Source of the DNA: Actinoplanes sp. SE50/110 | GTDB taxonomy: Bacteria > Actinomycetota > Actinomycetes > Mycobacteriales > Micromonosporaceae | Assembly: GCF_900119315.1 (NCBI RefSeq) | Contig: NZ_LT827010.1 | Location: 4,125,001 to 4,189,000 of the forward strand | Length of the DNA stretch: 64,000 bases | Reading direction: 5' to 3' | Shown: positions 30,827 through 40,428 of the stretch, piece after piece | How positions within the stretch are numbered: the stretch's first letter is position 1 | Layout of the letters: every line of letters begins with the position of its first letter | Notes under the pieces: generated by a model | Database searches by the model: none | Seen by the model: only the letters and a program-made list of their open reading frames with translations | What the model was told of the DNA's origin: nothing | Made by a program: the position numbers and the translations under genes

Positions 30827-33595
30827 GTGTCGAACCTTCTCTACCGGCTCGGCCGGTTCTGTGCCCGGCACGGCCGATGGGTGACCGTCGCGTGGGTCGT
30901 CGTGGCGGTGGCGGTCATCGTCGTCGGTCACCGCCTGGGTGGTGGCAGCACCGACGCCGTCGCCGTCGGCGGCAGCGACAGCGCGGTGGCGCAGACCCTG
31001 CTGGACCGCGAGTTTCCCGGCAGGTCGGCCGACGCCAGCCCGATCGTGCTCAAGGCGCGAAGCGGCGGCGTCACCGACCCGGCGTACGCGGACGCCCTGC
31101 GCGACACTGTGCAGCGGATCCGCCGGATCCCGGGCGTCGGGCAGGTGAGCGACCCACCGGCGGCCGGCGACGCGGCGCTGAGCCCGGACGGCCACATCGG
31201 CTACCTGACCGTGACCCCGGAGTCGGACTCCGCCTCGACCCTCGACCTGGCCGAGCGGGTCAGGGACGCCACCGGCCCGGCCACCGGCGCCGGTCTGGAC
31301 GTCGCCGTCGGCGGGCAGCTCGGTCAGCAGCTGTCGAAGAGCCCGGTGCACACCAGCGAGCTGATCGGCATCGTCGTGGCCGTCGTCGTCATGCTGTTGG
31401 CTTTCGGCTCGGCCGTCGCCATGGGCGTCCCGATCGTCACCGCGGTGCTGTCCGTCGGCGGCGGCCTCGCCCTGCTCCAGCTGCTGGGCAACGCGGCCGG
31501 CATCCCGACGGTCGCCGCCACCCTGGCCACCATGATCGGCCTGGGGGTCGGCATCGACTACGGGTTGTTCCTGGTGGTCCGCTTCCGGCGGCTGCTCGCC
31601 GGCGGCCTCACCGCCGAGGAGGCCGCCGGCCGCACGGCGGGCACCTCCGGCGGCGCCATCGTCTTCGCGGCCGGCACCGTGGTCATCGCGGTCTGCGGGC
31701 TGGCGCTCTCCGGCGTCGCCTTCGTCGGCTGGCTGGGCTACTCGGCGGCCATCGTCGTCGCGGTCAGCCTGGGCTCCGCGGTCACCCTGACCCCGGCCCT
31801 GCTCGGCTGGCTCGGCCCCGGCGTGAACCGGCTGTCGCTGCCCGGCCGCCGGCGCGGCGCGGCCGTCACCGGTCCCGAGGACCTCGCCGGCACCGCCTGG
31901 GCCCGCCTGGCCGTACGCGTGGCCGGGCGGCCGCTGACCACCACGCTGGCCGCCACCGCGGTACTGCTCACCCTGGCCGCGCCCGTCCTCGCCCTGCGGC
32001 TCGGTCAGATGGACGCCGGCCGGCTGCCCGCCGCCACCGAGTCACGCCGTTCCTACGACACGCTCGCCGAGGGTTTCGGGCCCGGCGCCAACGGCCCGTT
32101 GCGGGTCGTCGTCGAGATGTTCGCTCCGGCCACCGCCCCGGACGGCGCCTCGACGACGGACGGCCAAGATCCCCGGGCCCGGGACGACCGTCTGGTGGCG
32201 CTGCGCGCCGCGCTGGCCCAGAGCCCCGGCGTCCGCACGGTGAGCGACCCGGTGATCAGCGCCGACTCCGCCGTGGCGGTCTTCGGCGTCACCGAGCAGA
32301 CCTCGCCGTCGGACGAGCGCACCGTGGAGCTCGTGCACCGGCTGCGCGACACGACGCTGCCGCGGGCGCTGGCGGGCCGGGGCGCCGAGGGACACGTCGG
32401 CGGGCTCACCGCCACCAAGGCCGACCTGGCCGGGCGGATCTCGCAGCGGCTGCCGGTACTGATCGGGGCGGTGCTGGCGTTCGCCGGCCTGCTGGTGCTG
32501 CTCGCCTTCCGCTCGCTCTGGCTCGCCGCCAAGGCCGCCGCGATGAACCTGCTGTCGATCGCCGCCGCCTACGGCGTCGTGGTCGCCGTCTTCCAGTGGG
32601 GATGGGGCGTCGGCCTGCTGGGTCTGGACGGGCCGGTGCCGATCGAGTCGTACGTGCCGATGATGATGTTCGCCATCCTGTTCGGCCTGTCCATGGACTA
32701 CGAGGTCTTCCTGCTCAGCTCGATACAGGAACACTGGCACGCCACCCGGGACAACGCCCGCGCGGTGAGCCTGGGACTGGCCGACACCGGCCGGATCGTC
32801 AGCAGTGCGGCGCTGATCATGGTGGCCGTCTTCGCCAGCTTCCTGATCAACGCGAATCCGGTCGTCAAGATGTTCGGTCTCGGGCTGTCCGTGGCGGTGG
32901 CCGTCGACGCGACGGTCGTGCGCTGCCTGCTCGTGCCCGGGGTCATGGTCCTGATCGGCGAGCGGCAGTGGCGGCTGCCCCCGCTCCTCGACCGGCTCCT
33001 GCCCGGGATCGCCATCGAAGCCGATCCCGCGTTCTTCGACAGCCCGCCGGTCGCACCGGCCCGGAACGGCCACGACGTCGCGATCGGTGGCGGCCGGTGG
33101 AGCACGGCCGCGGTGGCCGTGCCGCTCATCGTCCTGATCATCGTGGTGACCGTGCACCGCGGCAGCGTGGCCGCCGCGACGCCGGCCGTCGTCGCTCTGC
33201 TGCTCGGCGCGTTCGTCGCCGGCCGGCGGCAGCGGGCCGGCGTCGGCGCCCGCGGCGCCGGCCTGCTGATCGGTGCGGCCACCAGCACCCTGGCCTTCGC
33301 CGGGGCCGCCGTCGGACTGCCGCAGCTCCCGTCGGCGGCCGGACTGACCATCGCGCTCACCGTGCTTCTCGCTGCGGTTCCGCCGCTGCTCAGCCGGGGC
33401 CGCATCCCACCGGCCGCCACCCTGGCGGCGACGGTCGCCGGCACCGTCGGCTGGGCCGCCGGCGAACCGGAAGCCACCGTCCTGCTGTGCACGGCCGCCG
33501 GATTCACCGTGTCCCTGCTGGGACGCCTGCTCGGCACCGGCCTCCGGCGCCGGCAGCTCTCGCCGGATCCCTCGACGATCGGAGCTGATCGATGA
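30827..33595 (+). CDS. MMPL-family RND transporter
   Basis: This 922-aa protein has two repeats of the MMPL fold, each with a large extracytoplasmic loop and a bundle of helices. Typical motifs include GLGVGIDYGLFLVVRF and LFGLSMDYEVFLLS (Asp-Tyr pairs of the proton path). After about residue 740 there are extra C-terminal helices not found in minimal MMPL proteins. It should export lipids or hydrophobic compounds using the proton gradient. It follows the kinase by 24 bases, and its stop overlaps the next gene. Substrate unknown. Confidence 0.93.
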   Translation: MSNLLYRLGRFCARHGRWVTVAWVVVAVAVIVVGHRLGGGSTDAVAVGGSDSAVAQTLLDREFPGRSADASPIVLKARSGGVTDPAYADALRDTVQRIRRIPGVGQVSDPPAAGDAALSPDGHIGYLTVTPESDSASTLDLAERVRDATGPATGAGLDVAVGGQLGQQLSKSPVHTSELIGIVVAVVVMLLAFGSAVAMGVPIVTAVLSVGGGLALLQLLGNAAGIPTVAATLATMIGLGVGIDYGLFLVVRFRRLLAGGLTAEEAAGRTAGTSGGAIVFAAGTVVIAVCGLALSGVAFVGWLGYSAAIVVAVSLGSAVTLTPALLGWLGPGVNRLSLPGRRRGAAVTGPEDLAGTAWARLAVRVAGRPLTTTLAATAVLLTLAAPVLALRLGQMDAGRLPAATESRRSYDTLAEGFGPGANGPLRVVVEMFAPATAPDGASTTDGQDPRARDDRLVALRAALAQSPGVRTVSDPVISADSAVAVFGVTEQTSPSDERTVELVHRLRDTTLPRALAGRGAEGHVGGLTATKADLAGRISQRLPVLIGAVLAFAGLLVLLAFRSLWLAAKAAAMNLLSIAAAYGVVVAVFQWGWGVGLLGLDGPVPIESYVPMMMFAILFGLSMDYEVFLLSSIQEHWHATRDNARAVSLGLADTGRIVSSAALIMVAVFASFLINANPVVKMFGLGLSVAVAVDATVVRCLLVPGVMVLIGERQWRLPPLLDRLLPGIAIEADPAFFDSPPVAPARNGHDVAIGGGRWSTAAVAVPLIVLIIVVTVHRGSVAAATPAVVALLLGAFVAGRRQRAGVGARGAGLLIGAATSTLAFAGAAVGLPQLPSAAGLTIALTVLLAAVPPLLSRGRIPPAATLAATVAGTVGWAAGEPEATVLLCTAAGFTVSLLGRLLGTGLRRRQLSPDPSTIGADR

Positions 33596-35892
33596 CTAGC
33601 TGGACTCCCCGCCGTGCGGGCGCCGTCACCACCACGCTGGTCCTGACCGGCCTGCCGCTGCCGGTCGTCCCGGCACGCGCCGCCGAGCCGGACGCGCTCC
33701 AGGTGACCGACCAGGAGACCGTGACCGTGCGGCTGGACGCCAGCGGCGTGCCGGTCGGCGCCACGCTGGTCGACGTCCTCGCCGCCCACGGATCCGGCAC
33801 GGCCGTACTGCGCAATCCCTCGGCCACCGCCGGCCTGCGCAACCTGGTGGGCTACGGCCGGCCGGACACCTCCGGCGACCGGCTGGTGCAGAGGGTGACG
33901 GCGGGCGACCGGCTCGCCACCGCATCCACCGTGACCGGCGCCGTACCGATCACGCTGCACGCCCACTACGAACTCGACGGCGCGACGATCTCGCCGGCCG
34001 CCCTGCGGGGACGCAGCGGCCACCTCAAGATCACGTACACGGTGACGAACCGGACCGCGGAGCCCACCGCGATCACCTACCGGGACGCCGGCAAAACCTC
34101 GCACACCGTCACCGAGAAGGTGTTCCTCCCGCTCGTCGGTGACCTGGTCGCCGACCTGCCCAGCCGGTACCGCGACGTGTCCGCCGAGGGCGGCACGGTC
34201 GCCGGCACCGCCACCGGCGGCAGTCACGTCGCGTACAACCTCGTGCTGGCACCACCGATGGGCAACCCGCAGGCGACGGTCACCCTCTCCGCGGCCGTCA
34301 CCGACGCCGAGATACCCGACGTCACGATGCAACTGATCCCGGCCACCACCGGCACCGACCCGGCGAGCCGCTTCGCCGGGCAGACGTTCACCAGCACCAC
34401 CGGGGCGAACACCCATCTGGCCGACGCCGCCGGCAGCGTCGACGACCAGGTGGTGTCGCTGCGCGCCGGCGTCGCCGGACTCGCCGACGGACTCACCCAG
34501 CTCGCCACCGGCGCGGACGCCCTGCAGCGGCAACTCACCGGGCAGCTGGTCCCGGGCGCCGACGCCACCGCCGCCGGCGCCGCCCGGACCAGCACCGGCG
34601 CGCGCCGGCTAGCCGAGGGCACCGGCAAGGTCGCCTCCTCGGCCGACGCGCTCTCCGCCGGCACCCGCCAGCTCAGCGCCGGACTCACCGAACTGGACAC
34701 CGCGCTGAGCCGGCTCTCCGGCGCCGCGGGCATGTCGGCCAGCCTGCAGGCCGCCCAGGCGCTGCAGACCGCCGTCGAGCAGATCGCCGCCCAGCTCGGC
34801 TCCGCGGACGACCCGGACACCGTGCTGGGCGCCCTGCACACGCTCGGCGCCGGTGCGGCCCGGCTCCACGGCACGCTGAGCTCCGCCGCGGGCGACGCCA
34901 CGACCATCGCCGCGGGCATCGCCACCGGCGCCGGCACCGCGAGCAGTCTGTCCACGGCCGCCTCCGGCACCGCGACGCTGGTCTCCGGCATCGTCGACGC
35001 CGACTGCGGGCCGAACGGCCCACTGCCGGCCGCCGACTGTGCGGATCTGCGCCGGGCCGCGCACCAGTGCACCGGCAGCGCGGCCGGCATGCACGCCCTC
35101 AGCGGCGAGCTCAGCAAGGCCGCCACCGGCCTGCGCGCCCTCGGCTCCGGGCTCGGCCAGGCCGAGGACGCCGCCGCCGTGCTCAGCGACGGCATCTCCA
35201 CCACCGCGGCGGGGCTGCAGCGCCTCACCCTGGCGTTGTCCGGCCCGGCCGGCGGCGACACCGCCAAGGGGGTGGCGCAGGGCCTGGACGCGCTGGTCGC
35301 CGGACTCGCCCAGCAGGTTCACGGCATCACCGCCCTGGCGTCGGCCACCGGTCGCACCACCGGCGTGGCCGGCCAGGTGAACCAGGGCGCCGCGCAGCTC
35401 GCCGCCGGCTCGTCCGCCGCCGCGGCCGGCGCCGGCGCGCTCGCCACCGGTGCCGGCAAGGTCGCCGGCGGCAGCGCGGCAGTGGCCGACGGCACCAGGG
35501 CCGCGGCGACCGGCGCGGGCCGGCTCGCCACCGAAGCCGGCAAGGGTGCCGACGGCGGGGCCGCCGCCACCCGCGGCGCCGGACGATTGCACAGCGACGG
35601 CACACAGAAGCTGACCGACAGCATCGTGGCCGGCTCGGCGACACCGGCCGAGGTCTCCGCCCTGTTCACCGCGATGGACCGGCGAGCCGCGCAGGCGCTG
35701 CCGTACGGCGCGCCCGAGGGGGCCACCGGATCGGCGATGTGGCAGTTCCGGATGGACGGCACGGCCGCGTCCGACCCGGCCGGCGCCTCGACCGGCGACG
35801 GCACCCGGATCACGGTCGCCGTCGGCCTGCTGGTGGCCTGCGTGCTCGTCACCGGCCTGGTCCGCCGGTGGAAGGACGGGGCCGATGCGTAG
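33592..35892 (+). CDS. Exported YhgE/Pip-like heptad-repeat protein, MMPL partner
   Basis: This 766-aa protein has a signal-like N-terminus (residues 8-30), a beta-rich N-terminal domain to about 270, then a long Ala/Gly-rich helical region with recurring LAxGAxxLAxG patterns like YhgE/Pip proteins. It ends in one transmembrane helix (about 742-760) and a short basic tail. It overlaps both neighbours. The coiled rod anchored at its C-terminus suggests a periplasmic partner of the MMPL exporter. That partnership is inferred from coupling. The composition is extremely biased to Ala, Gly and Thr. Confidence 0.85.
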   Translation: MTSWTPRRAGAVTTTLVLTGLPLPVVPARAAEPDALQVTDQETVTVRLDASGVPVGATLVDVLAAHGSGTAVLRNPSATAGLRNLVGYGRPDTSGDRLVQRVTAGDRLATASTVTGAVPITLHAHYELDGATISPAALRGRSGHLKITYTVTNRTAEPTAITYRDAGKTSHTVTEKVFLPLVGDLVADLPSRYRDVSAEGGTVAGTATGGSHVAYNLVLAPPMGNPQATVTLSAAVTDAEIPDVTMQLIPATTGTDPASRFAGQTFTSTTGANTHLADAAGSVDDQVVSLRAGVAGLADGLTQLATGADALQRQLTGQLVPGADATAAGAARTSTGARRLAEGTGKVASSADALSAGTRQLSAGLTELDTALSRLSGAAGMSASLQAAQALQTAVEQIAAQLGSADDPDTVLGALHTLGAGAARLHGTLSSAAGDATTIAAGIATGAGTASSLSTAASGTATLVSGIVDADCGPNGPLPAADCADLRRAAHQCTGSAAGMHALSGELSKAATGLRALGSGLGQAEDAAAVLSDGISTTAAGLQRLTLALSGPAGGDTAKGVAQGLDALVAGLAQQVHGITALASATGRTTGVAGQVNQGAAQLAAGSSAAAAGAGALATGAGKVAGGSAAVADGTRAAATGAGRLATEAGKGADGGAAATRGAGRLHSDGTQKLTDSIVAGSATPAEVSALFTAMDRRAAQALPYGAPEGATGSAMWQFRMDGTAASDPAGASTGDGTRITVAVGLLVACVLVTGLVRRWKDGADA

Positions 35893-36547
35893 CAGATGGA
35901 TGATCGCCGGTGTCGCGCTTACCCTAACTCTCGGTCTCGCCGTCACCGCGGACCGCATCGTCGCAGCCCGCGCCGCCGGCCGCCTCGCCGACCGCCTGCG
36001 ATGCGCCGGGCATCTGGACGTGGACCCGGACGTGTCGTTCACCGCGATGCCGTTCCTGCCGCAGTTGATGAGCAGGAATATCGGTACGGTGCACGTCCAG
36101 GTGCCGCACGTGACGGTGGGACAGGTCACCGCCGCGGTCGATGCCACCGCCCACGACGTGCGCCTGTCCGACACCGGCACGATGCGGGCCGGGTCGCTCA
36201 CGGCCGAGGTCGCCCTGGCGTACGGTTCGGACAGCAGCGGACGGCTCACCGTGCCGATGCGGGTCGAGCTGCTCGGTGAGCCGCGATCGGTGATCGTGCA
36301 CGCCGCGCCGCGGCTCGCCGACGGCACCCTCACCCTGCGCCCCGAGGAGGTGGAAATCCCGGCTCTCGGTCTGCGGATACCCGCGGCACGCCTGGGCGAC
36401 CGGGCCCAGGCCCGGACCGTCGACCTGCCGCCGCTGCCCGCCGGCCTGCAGTACACGAAAGCCGGCGTGACATCGCGTGGCCTGCAGCTCACCGTCACCG
36501 GAAGCGATCTGCGGATCGCCGCCGCCGCCTCGCCGGGCTGCCCGTAG
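35885..36547 (+). CDS. DUF2993 (LmeA-like) lipid-binding domain protein
   Basis: The 220-aa protein has an N-terminal membrane anchor (about residues 6-24, followed by RAAGRLADRLRC) and a tubular-lipid-binding-type DUF2993 domain containing VSFTAMPFLPQLMSRNIGTVHVQVP. In mycobacteria LmeA, of the same family, binds phospholipid and supports lipomannan maturation. The start overlaps the preceding gene by eight bases. As the last gene of the MMPL operon it likely helps move or bind an envelope lipid. Confidence 0.85.
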   Translation: MRSRWMIAGVALTLTLGLAVTADRIVAARAAGRLADRLRCAGHLDVDPDVSFTAMPFLPQLMSRNIGTVHVQVPHVTVGQVTAAVDATAHDVRLSDTGTMRAGSLTAEVALAYGSDSSGRLTVPMRVELLGEPRSVIVHAAPRLADGTLTLRPEEVEIPALGLRIPAARLGDRAQARTVDLPPLPAGLQYTKAGVTSRGLQLTVTGSDLRIAAAASPGCP

Positions 36548-36587
36548 GCACTATCGATTCGCGCTGATGGCGGGCACACTCACCCGC

Positions 36588-37580
36588 ATGACGCGCCGTC
36601 TGATCAATCCTCGCCGCTGGACCCCGCCCACCCTGAACGACCCCGGCCCGACCGCCCCGCTGCGCGTCGACCGGCTGCTGCCCACCGACGGCCACGGCCC
36701 CGAGGACGTCCAGTTCGACCACACCGGGCAGCTGCTCACCGGCACCGCCGACGGCCGCATCCTGCGCATCGACCCGGACACCGGCGAGCACACCGTCCTG
36801 GCGAACACCGGCGGCCGCCCGCTCGGCCTGCATCCGATGCCGGACGGCGGCGTGCTGGTGTGCGATCACGACAAAGGCCTCTTGGCGGTACGCCCGGACG
36901 GAACGACCACCGTGCTCTGCGACACCGTGGACGGCGTCCCGCTCACCTTCGCCAGCAACGTCGTGCAGGCCGCTGACGGCACCGTCTGGTTCACCACGTC
37001 CACCAGCCGCTGGCCGCTCGACGACCACCTCGGCGACATCATGGAACACACCAGCACCGGCCGGCTGGTGCGCCGCGACCCGGACGGCACGCTGACCACC
37101 CTGATCCCGGACCTCAAATTCGGCAACGGCCTGGTCCTCGCCCCCGACGAGTCGCACCTGCTGATCGCCGAGACCGCCGGATACCGGATCCGGCGGCACC
37201 ACCTGACCGGCCCGCACGCCGGGCGCACCGAGATCCTGGTGGAGAACCTGCCCGGCTTCCCGGACAACATGTCGCTGGGCAGCGACGGCCTGCTCTGGGT
37301 GGCGATCGCGGCGCCGCGCAACCCACTCGTCGACCGGCTGCTGCCGCTGCCCGGCTTCCTGCGCCTGCTGGTCTGGAACCTGCCCGAAGCGGTCCGCCCG
37401 AAAGCCACCCCGATCGCCTGGGTGATGGCCTTCACCCTGGCCGGCGACCTCGTTCACGACCTGCGCACCGACGACGGGTCGTACGGCTTCGTCACCTCGG
37501 TCGCCGAACACCACGGCACCCTGGCCCTGGGCAGCCTCACCGAGAACGACATCGCCCTGCTGCACCTGCCGAGCCTCTGA
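36588..37580 (+). CDS. SMP-30/strictosidine-synthase-like beta-propeller protein
   Basis: The 330-aa protein is a six-bladed beta propeller of the strictosidine synthase/APMAP type: GPEDVQFDHTGQLLTGTADGRI, then RPLGLHPMPDGGVLVCD, SNVVQAADGTVWFT, FGNGLVLAPDESHLLIAET and GFPDNMSLGSDGLLWVAI. In bacteria such proteins are lactonase- or esterase-like hydrolases. No signal peptide is evident. The ATG at 36588 (MTRRLINPRRW) is chosen by family resemblance; 36567 in frame is possible, and neither has a ribosome site. Confidence 0.85.
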   Translation: MTRRLINPRRWTPPTLNDPGPTAPLRVDRLLPTDGHGPEDVQFDHTGQLLTGTADGRILRIDPDTGEHTVLANTGGRPLGLHPMPDGGVLVCDHDKGLLAVRPDGTTTVLCDTVDGVPLTFASNVVQAADGTVWFTTSTSRWPLDDHLGDIMEHTSTGRLVRRDPDGTLTTLIPDLKFGNGLVLAPDESHLLIAETAGYRIRRHHLTGPHAGRTEILVENLPGFPDNMSLGSDGLLWVAIAAPRNPLVDRLLPLPGFLRLLVWNLPEAVRPKATPIAWVMAFTLAGDLVHDLRTDDGSYGFVTSVAEHHGTLALGSLTENDIALLHLPSL

Positions 37581-38424
37581 TCCCGACAACCGGCTCGTTT
37601 TGATCGCCGCGCACCGGGGACGAGCCGGGCTCTGGCCTGTGCCCACGGGCTTCGATGGGCCTGAGTCGCGGCCTGCCCTCGCTGGGACGTGCGCCGCCGC
37701 AACCGGGGCTCTCGCGGTGGACCTGCCGGAGCCGCCGGTGACGGACTCGCCGCGACTCGCTGTGCACGTGACTGCCGCCCAGCAAGATCAGGCGCCCAAC
37801 CTGTCCGGGCGGCTCGGGCGGCCGTCGGACGGGCTACGCCGGCTTCGAGGCTCAGCGGAGCCGGGTGACGACCGGCGCGGCCGGAACTCCGACGATCCGC
37901 GGCGTACGGAAATGGCTCGCCTTTTTGAGTCATCTGGTCGAGAAGGGCGACAAGGTGGCCGCCGCGCCGGATCGCCGCCGTGTGCCGGGAAGTGGGTCCC
38001 GAGGCGCCGGCGCCTCGGGCCGGATCGACGGCTCGGGCCGGGCCGGAAGGTGGATTCGCAGAGGTCGCCGCGGGGTTGGGATCACTGTGTGAATTCCTGG
38101 TCATCAACCGCGACGACAATGTGGAGAATGGCTGCAATGCCGAGGGAAAGGTTTTCCGGGATTGCCGTGCGCGGCCCGGCGGCGATCGCCGGAAATTGAC
38201 TCGATGATCTCCGGGAAAAGGCGTCATCGGACCGGGTCGCACTGCTGGCGGATCTTGATGATGACACGTTTAAGTGCAGGTCAGGTCTGCCTAAAAGGCT
38301 TTTTGATCTCAAGTGGAGCAACGTACCGCGTCCCTTCCCGTGATCAACAATATTCCGCCTTGACAGTTTCCGGCGCTTGGGTAATGGTGTCGTGGACAGC
38401 TGACGCGGGGGTTGGTGCTTATCA
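37581..38424. other. 844-bp region without a credible gene, upstream of the thiopeptide cluster
   Basis: Open frames here are short, overlap on both strands and show no recognised motif. From about 38090 the base composition becomes distinctly AT-richer (runs such as TTTTTGA near 38300), as expected for the promoter region of the cluster. A short dyad, GCCTAAAAGGC followed by five T, lies near 38290-38306. No regulator gene was found. Confidence 0.5.
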
Positions 38425-39771
38425 ATGTCACGGGGCATTGTCGCGGAGCCGTGCGGTCCTGAACTGCGTCGGCTCGCATTCCTGATATCGCCGTTCGGCC
38501 TGGTGTCGCGCACCGTGTCCCTACCGCCGGCCGACGCCGATCCGCCGTTCGCGGTGCATGTGGCGGGCATCGGTGACCCGGCGCGAGTGCTCGACGGCAT
38601 GCGCGGCTGGAGCGACGCCGGCGACATGGGCAACATCAACGGGGTCGGCAGCGCGCTCACCGGCGAACGGGCCCGGCTGACGTCGGTCGCCGAGGCGCTG
38701 GAGCGCTACTCGATCTGCTCCTGGCACGACGACGAGATGATCTTCGCCGCTGAGGACGCGCTGACCGAGGAGTGCGTCTCGCCCGCCCGCTGGCCGCGAT
38801 GCTCGGCCGCCGAGTTCCGGCGCGAGGACTGCGGACTGCGACCCTACGATCCGGGCGTCCCGATCCGGTGGGTGCGTGCCTGGTCGTTGACCCGGCGACG
38901 GGCCGTGCTGGTGCCGGCCGCCGCGGTGTACCTGCACCTGGCCCCGCGGACCGCCGCGGAACTGTTCACCCGGGGCGTGACCACCGGGGCGGCGGTCCAC
39001 TCCGACATCCGCCGGGCCGTCCTCGGCGGACTGCTCGAGGTGGTCGAGCGGGACGCCCTCACGCTCGCCTGGCTGCACCGCCTGCCACTGCCGGAGCTGG
39101 CGGTCGACCCCGGCCTGCTCGACCCGGCGGCCCGCGCCGCCCGCGCGGCCGGTACCGCCGGCCACCTCGAGGTACGCCTGTTCGACGCGACGACGGACTT
39201 CGGCATCCCGGTGGTGTACGCCGTACAACTCGCCGAGCACGAGGACGCGCTCGCGCAGATCGTGTGCGCCACCTGCGACCTGGATCCCGGGCAGGCGGTC
39301 GGCAAGGTGTACCGGGAGCTGGCCGCCCTGCGGCTCGCCTTGCGCGACCACGTGACCCGCCGGCCGATACGGCGGCCGGACGACGGCACGGTCAACGTGC
39401 TCGGCTCGGCCGCCTACAACGCCGCGGCCGCCCGGCGGGACGCGTTCCGGCACCTGCTCGCCGGCGAACGGACGGTGCGGCGGCTACCCGATCTGCCCGG
39501 CCTGCCGGCCGGTGCCGACCCGCTGACGACCGCGGTGGATCGGGTGGCCGCCCGGGGTGCCGAGGTGCTCGCGGTGGACCTCACCACCGACGAGGCCCGG
39601 CAAGCCGGCATGTACGCGGTGAAGGTCCTGGTGCCCGAGGCGGTGCCGTTGTCGTTCATCCACAGCGAGCGCTACCTGGGCACGCCCCGGCTGTATGCGG
39701 CACCGGAGGCGATGGGCCACGGCCGCCGCGACGAGCAGTCGGTGAACCCCGACCCGCAACCGTTCGCGTAG
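38425..39771 (+). CDS. YcaO cyclodehydratase, first thiopeptide system
   Basis: This 448-aa protein is a stand-alone YcaO enzyme that uses ATP to activate a backbone amide so that Cys, Ser or Thr cyclises to azoline. ATP/Mg ligand motifs are seen in SVAEALERYS (Glu90, Glu93) and LLEVVERDA (Glu205, Glu208). The C-terminus NPDPQPFA resembles the proline-rich tail needed for activity in azoline-forming YcaOs. It begins the cluster and is followed 11 bases later by its E1-like partner. The ATG has only a weak ribosome site. Its substrate in the precursor is inferred; it may make the oxazolines. Confidence 0.9.
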   Translation: MSRGIVAEPCGPELRRLAFLISPFGLVSRTVSLPPADADPPFAVHVAGIGDPARVLDGMRGWSDAGDMGNINGVGSALTGERARLTSVAEALERYSICSWHDDEMIFAAEDALTEECVSPARWPRCSAAEFRREDCGLRPYDPGVPIRWVRAWSLTRRRAVLVPAAAVYLHLAPRTAAELFTRGVTTGAAVHSDIRRAVLGGLLEVVERDALTLAWLHRLPLPELAVDPGLLDPAARAARAAGTAGHLEVRLFDATTDFGIPVVYAVQLAEHEDALAQIVCATCDLDPGQAVGKVYRELAALRLALRDHVTRRPIRRPDDGTVNVLGSAAYNAAAARRDAFRHLLAGERTVRRLPDLPGLPAGADPLTTAVDRVAARGAEVLAVDLTTDEARQAGMYAVKVLVPEAVPLSFIHSERYLGTPRLYAAPEAMGHGRRDEQSVNPDPQPFA

Positions 39772-39782
39772 GAGGCGAGCAG

Positions 39783-40394
39783 GTGACATCCGACCGACCC
39801 GAGGACGACGTGTACCTGGTACGGGACGCGTTCGGCACCGGGTACGCCGAGGCGTACGGCATCCGGGCGGCGATTCCGGTGACCGGCAGCGTGCTTCCCG
39901 ACGACGCGCGGCTGAGCACGGCCCGGATCATCGTGGCCCTGCACGCCGGGCGCGACGACGACCTTCGGGACGCGCTCGACCGGGCCGGGTTCGACCGGGG
40001 TGTCCCGACCGTCGGCGTGGAGTTGCTGCCGACCCGGATCGTCTGTGGCCCGGCGGTGATCCCGGGCGCCACCGCGTGTCACGCGTGCTACCGGCGGCGC
40101 ATCGAGCAGCACCGGGACCCGGGCCGGCCGTACGACCTGAGCGCCGCGACCCGGGACCTGCCCGAGGGATTCGGCCGGCCGCACCTGGCGGTCACGCACG
40201 GCTTGCTGGGGCTGGCGCTGGCCGAGATGCGTGGCGGCCCGGTCGGTCTCGGCGGCACGGTCCGCACGTTCGACCTGGTCGCCGGCACGCTGTCGTCCGC
40301 TTCCACGGTGGCGGTGGACCGCTGCCGGCGGTGCGGGGCCCGATTCCGGGACGGCGCGCCCGCCGGCGCCGGAGCGGTCGCCGGGCTTCCCTGA
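39783..40394 (+). CDS. Short E1-like (ThiF-fold) TOMM maturation protein
   Basis: This 203-aa protein matches the C-terminal half of azoline-forming E1-like partners: RIIVALHAG, then VGVELLPTRIVCGPAVIPGATACHACYRRR. A later CRRCG supplies the second pair of a zinc tetrad. It lacks an N-terminal RRE, which is instead present in the next gene. It probably bridges the YcaO and the leader-binding protein. The GTG has GGAGG upstream. Confidence 0.75.
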   Translation: MTSDRPEDDVYLVRDAFGTGYAEAYGIRAAIPVTGSVLPDDARLSTARIIVALHAGRDDDLRDALDRAGFDRGVPTVGVELLPTRIVCGPAVIPGATACHACYRRRIEQHRDPGRPYDLSAATRDLPEGFGRPHLAVTHGLLGLALAEMRGGPVGLGGTVRTFDLVAGTLSSASTVAVDRCRRCGARFRDGAPAGAGAVAGLP

Positions 40395-40428
40395 GTCCCG
40401 AGCAGCCGGTGAGTGAAGGAGCGTACGG

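Noticed and set aside
37600..38199. 199-aa open frame upstream of the thiopeptide cluster
   Set aside because: Low-complexity Arg/Gly/Pro-rich product with no motif, several overlapping frames of similar length, and no ribosome site.
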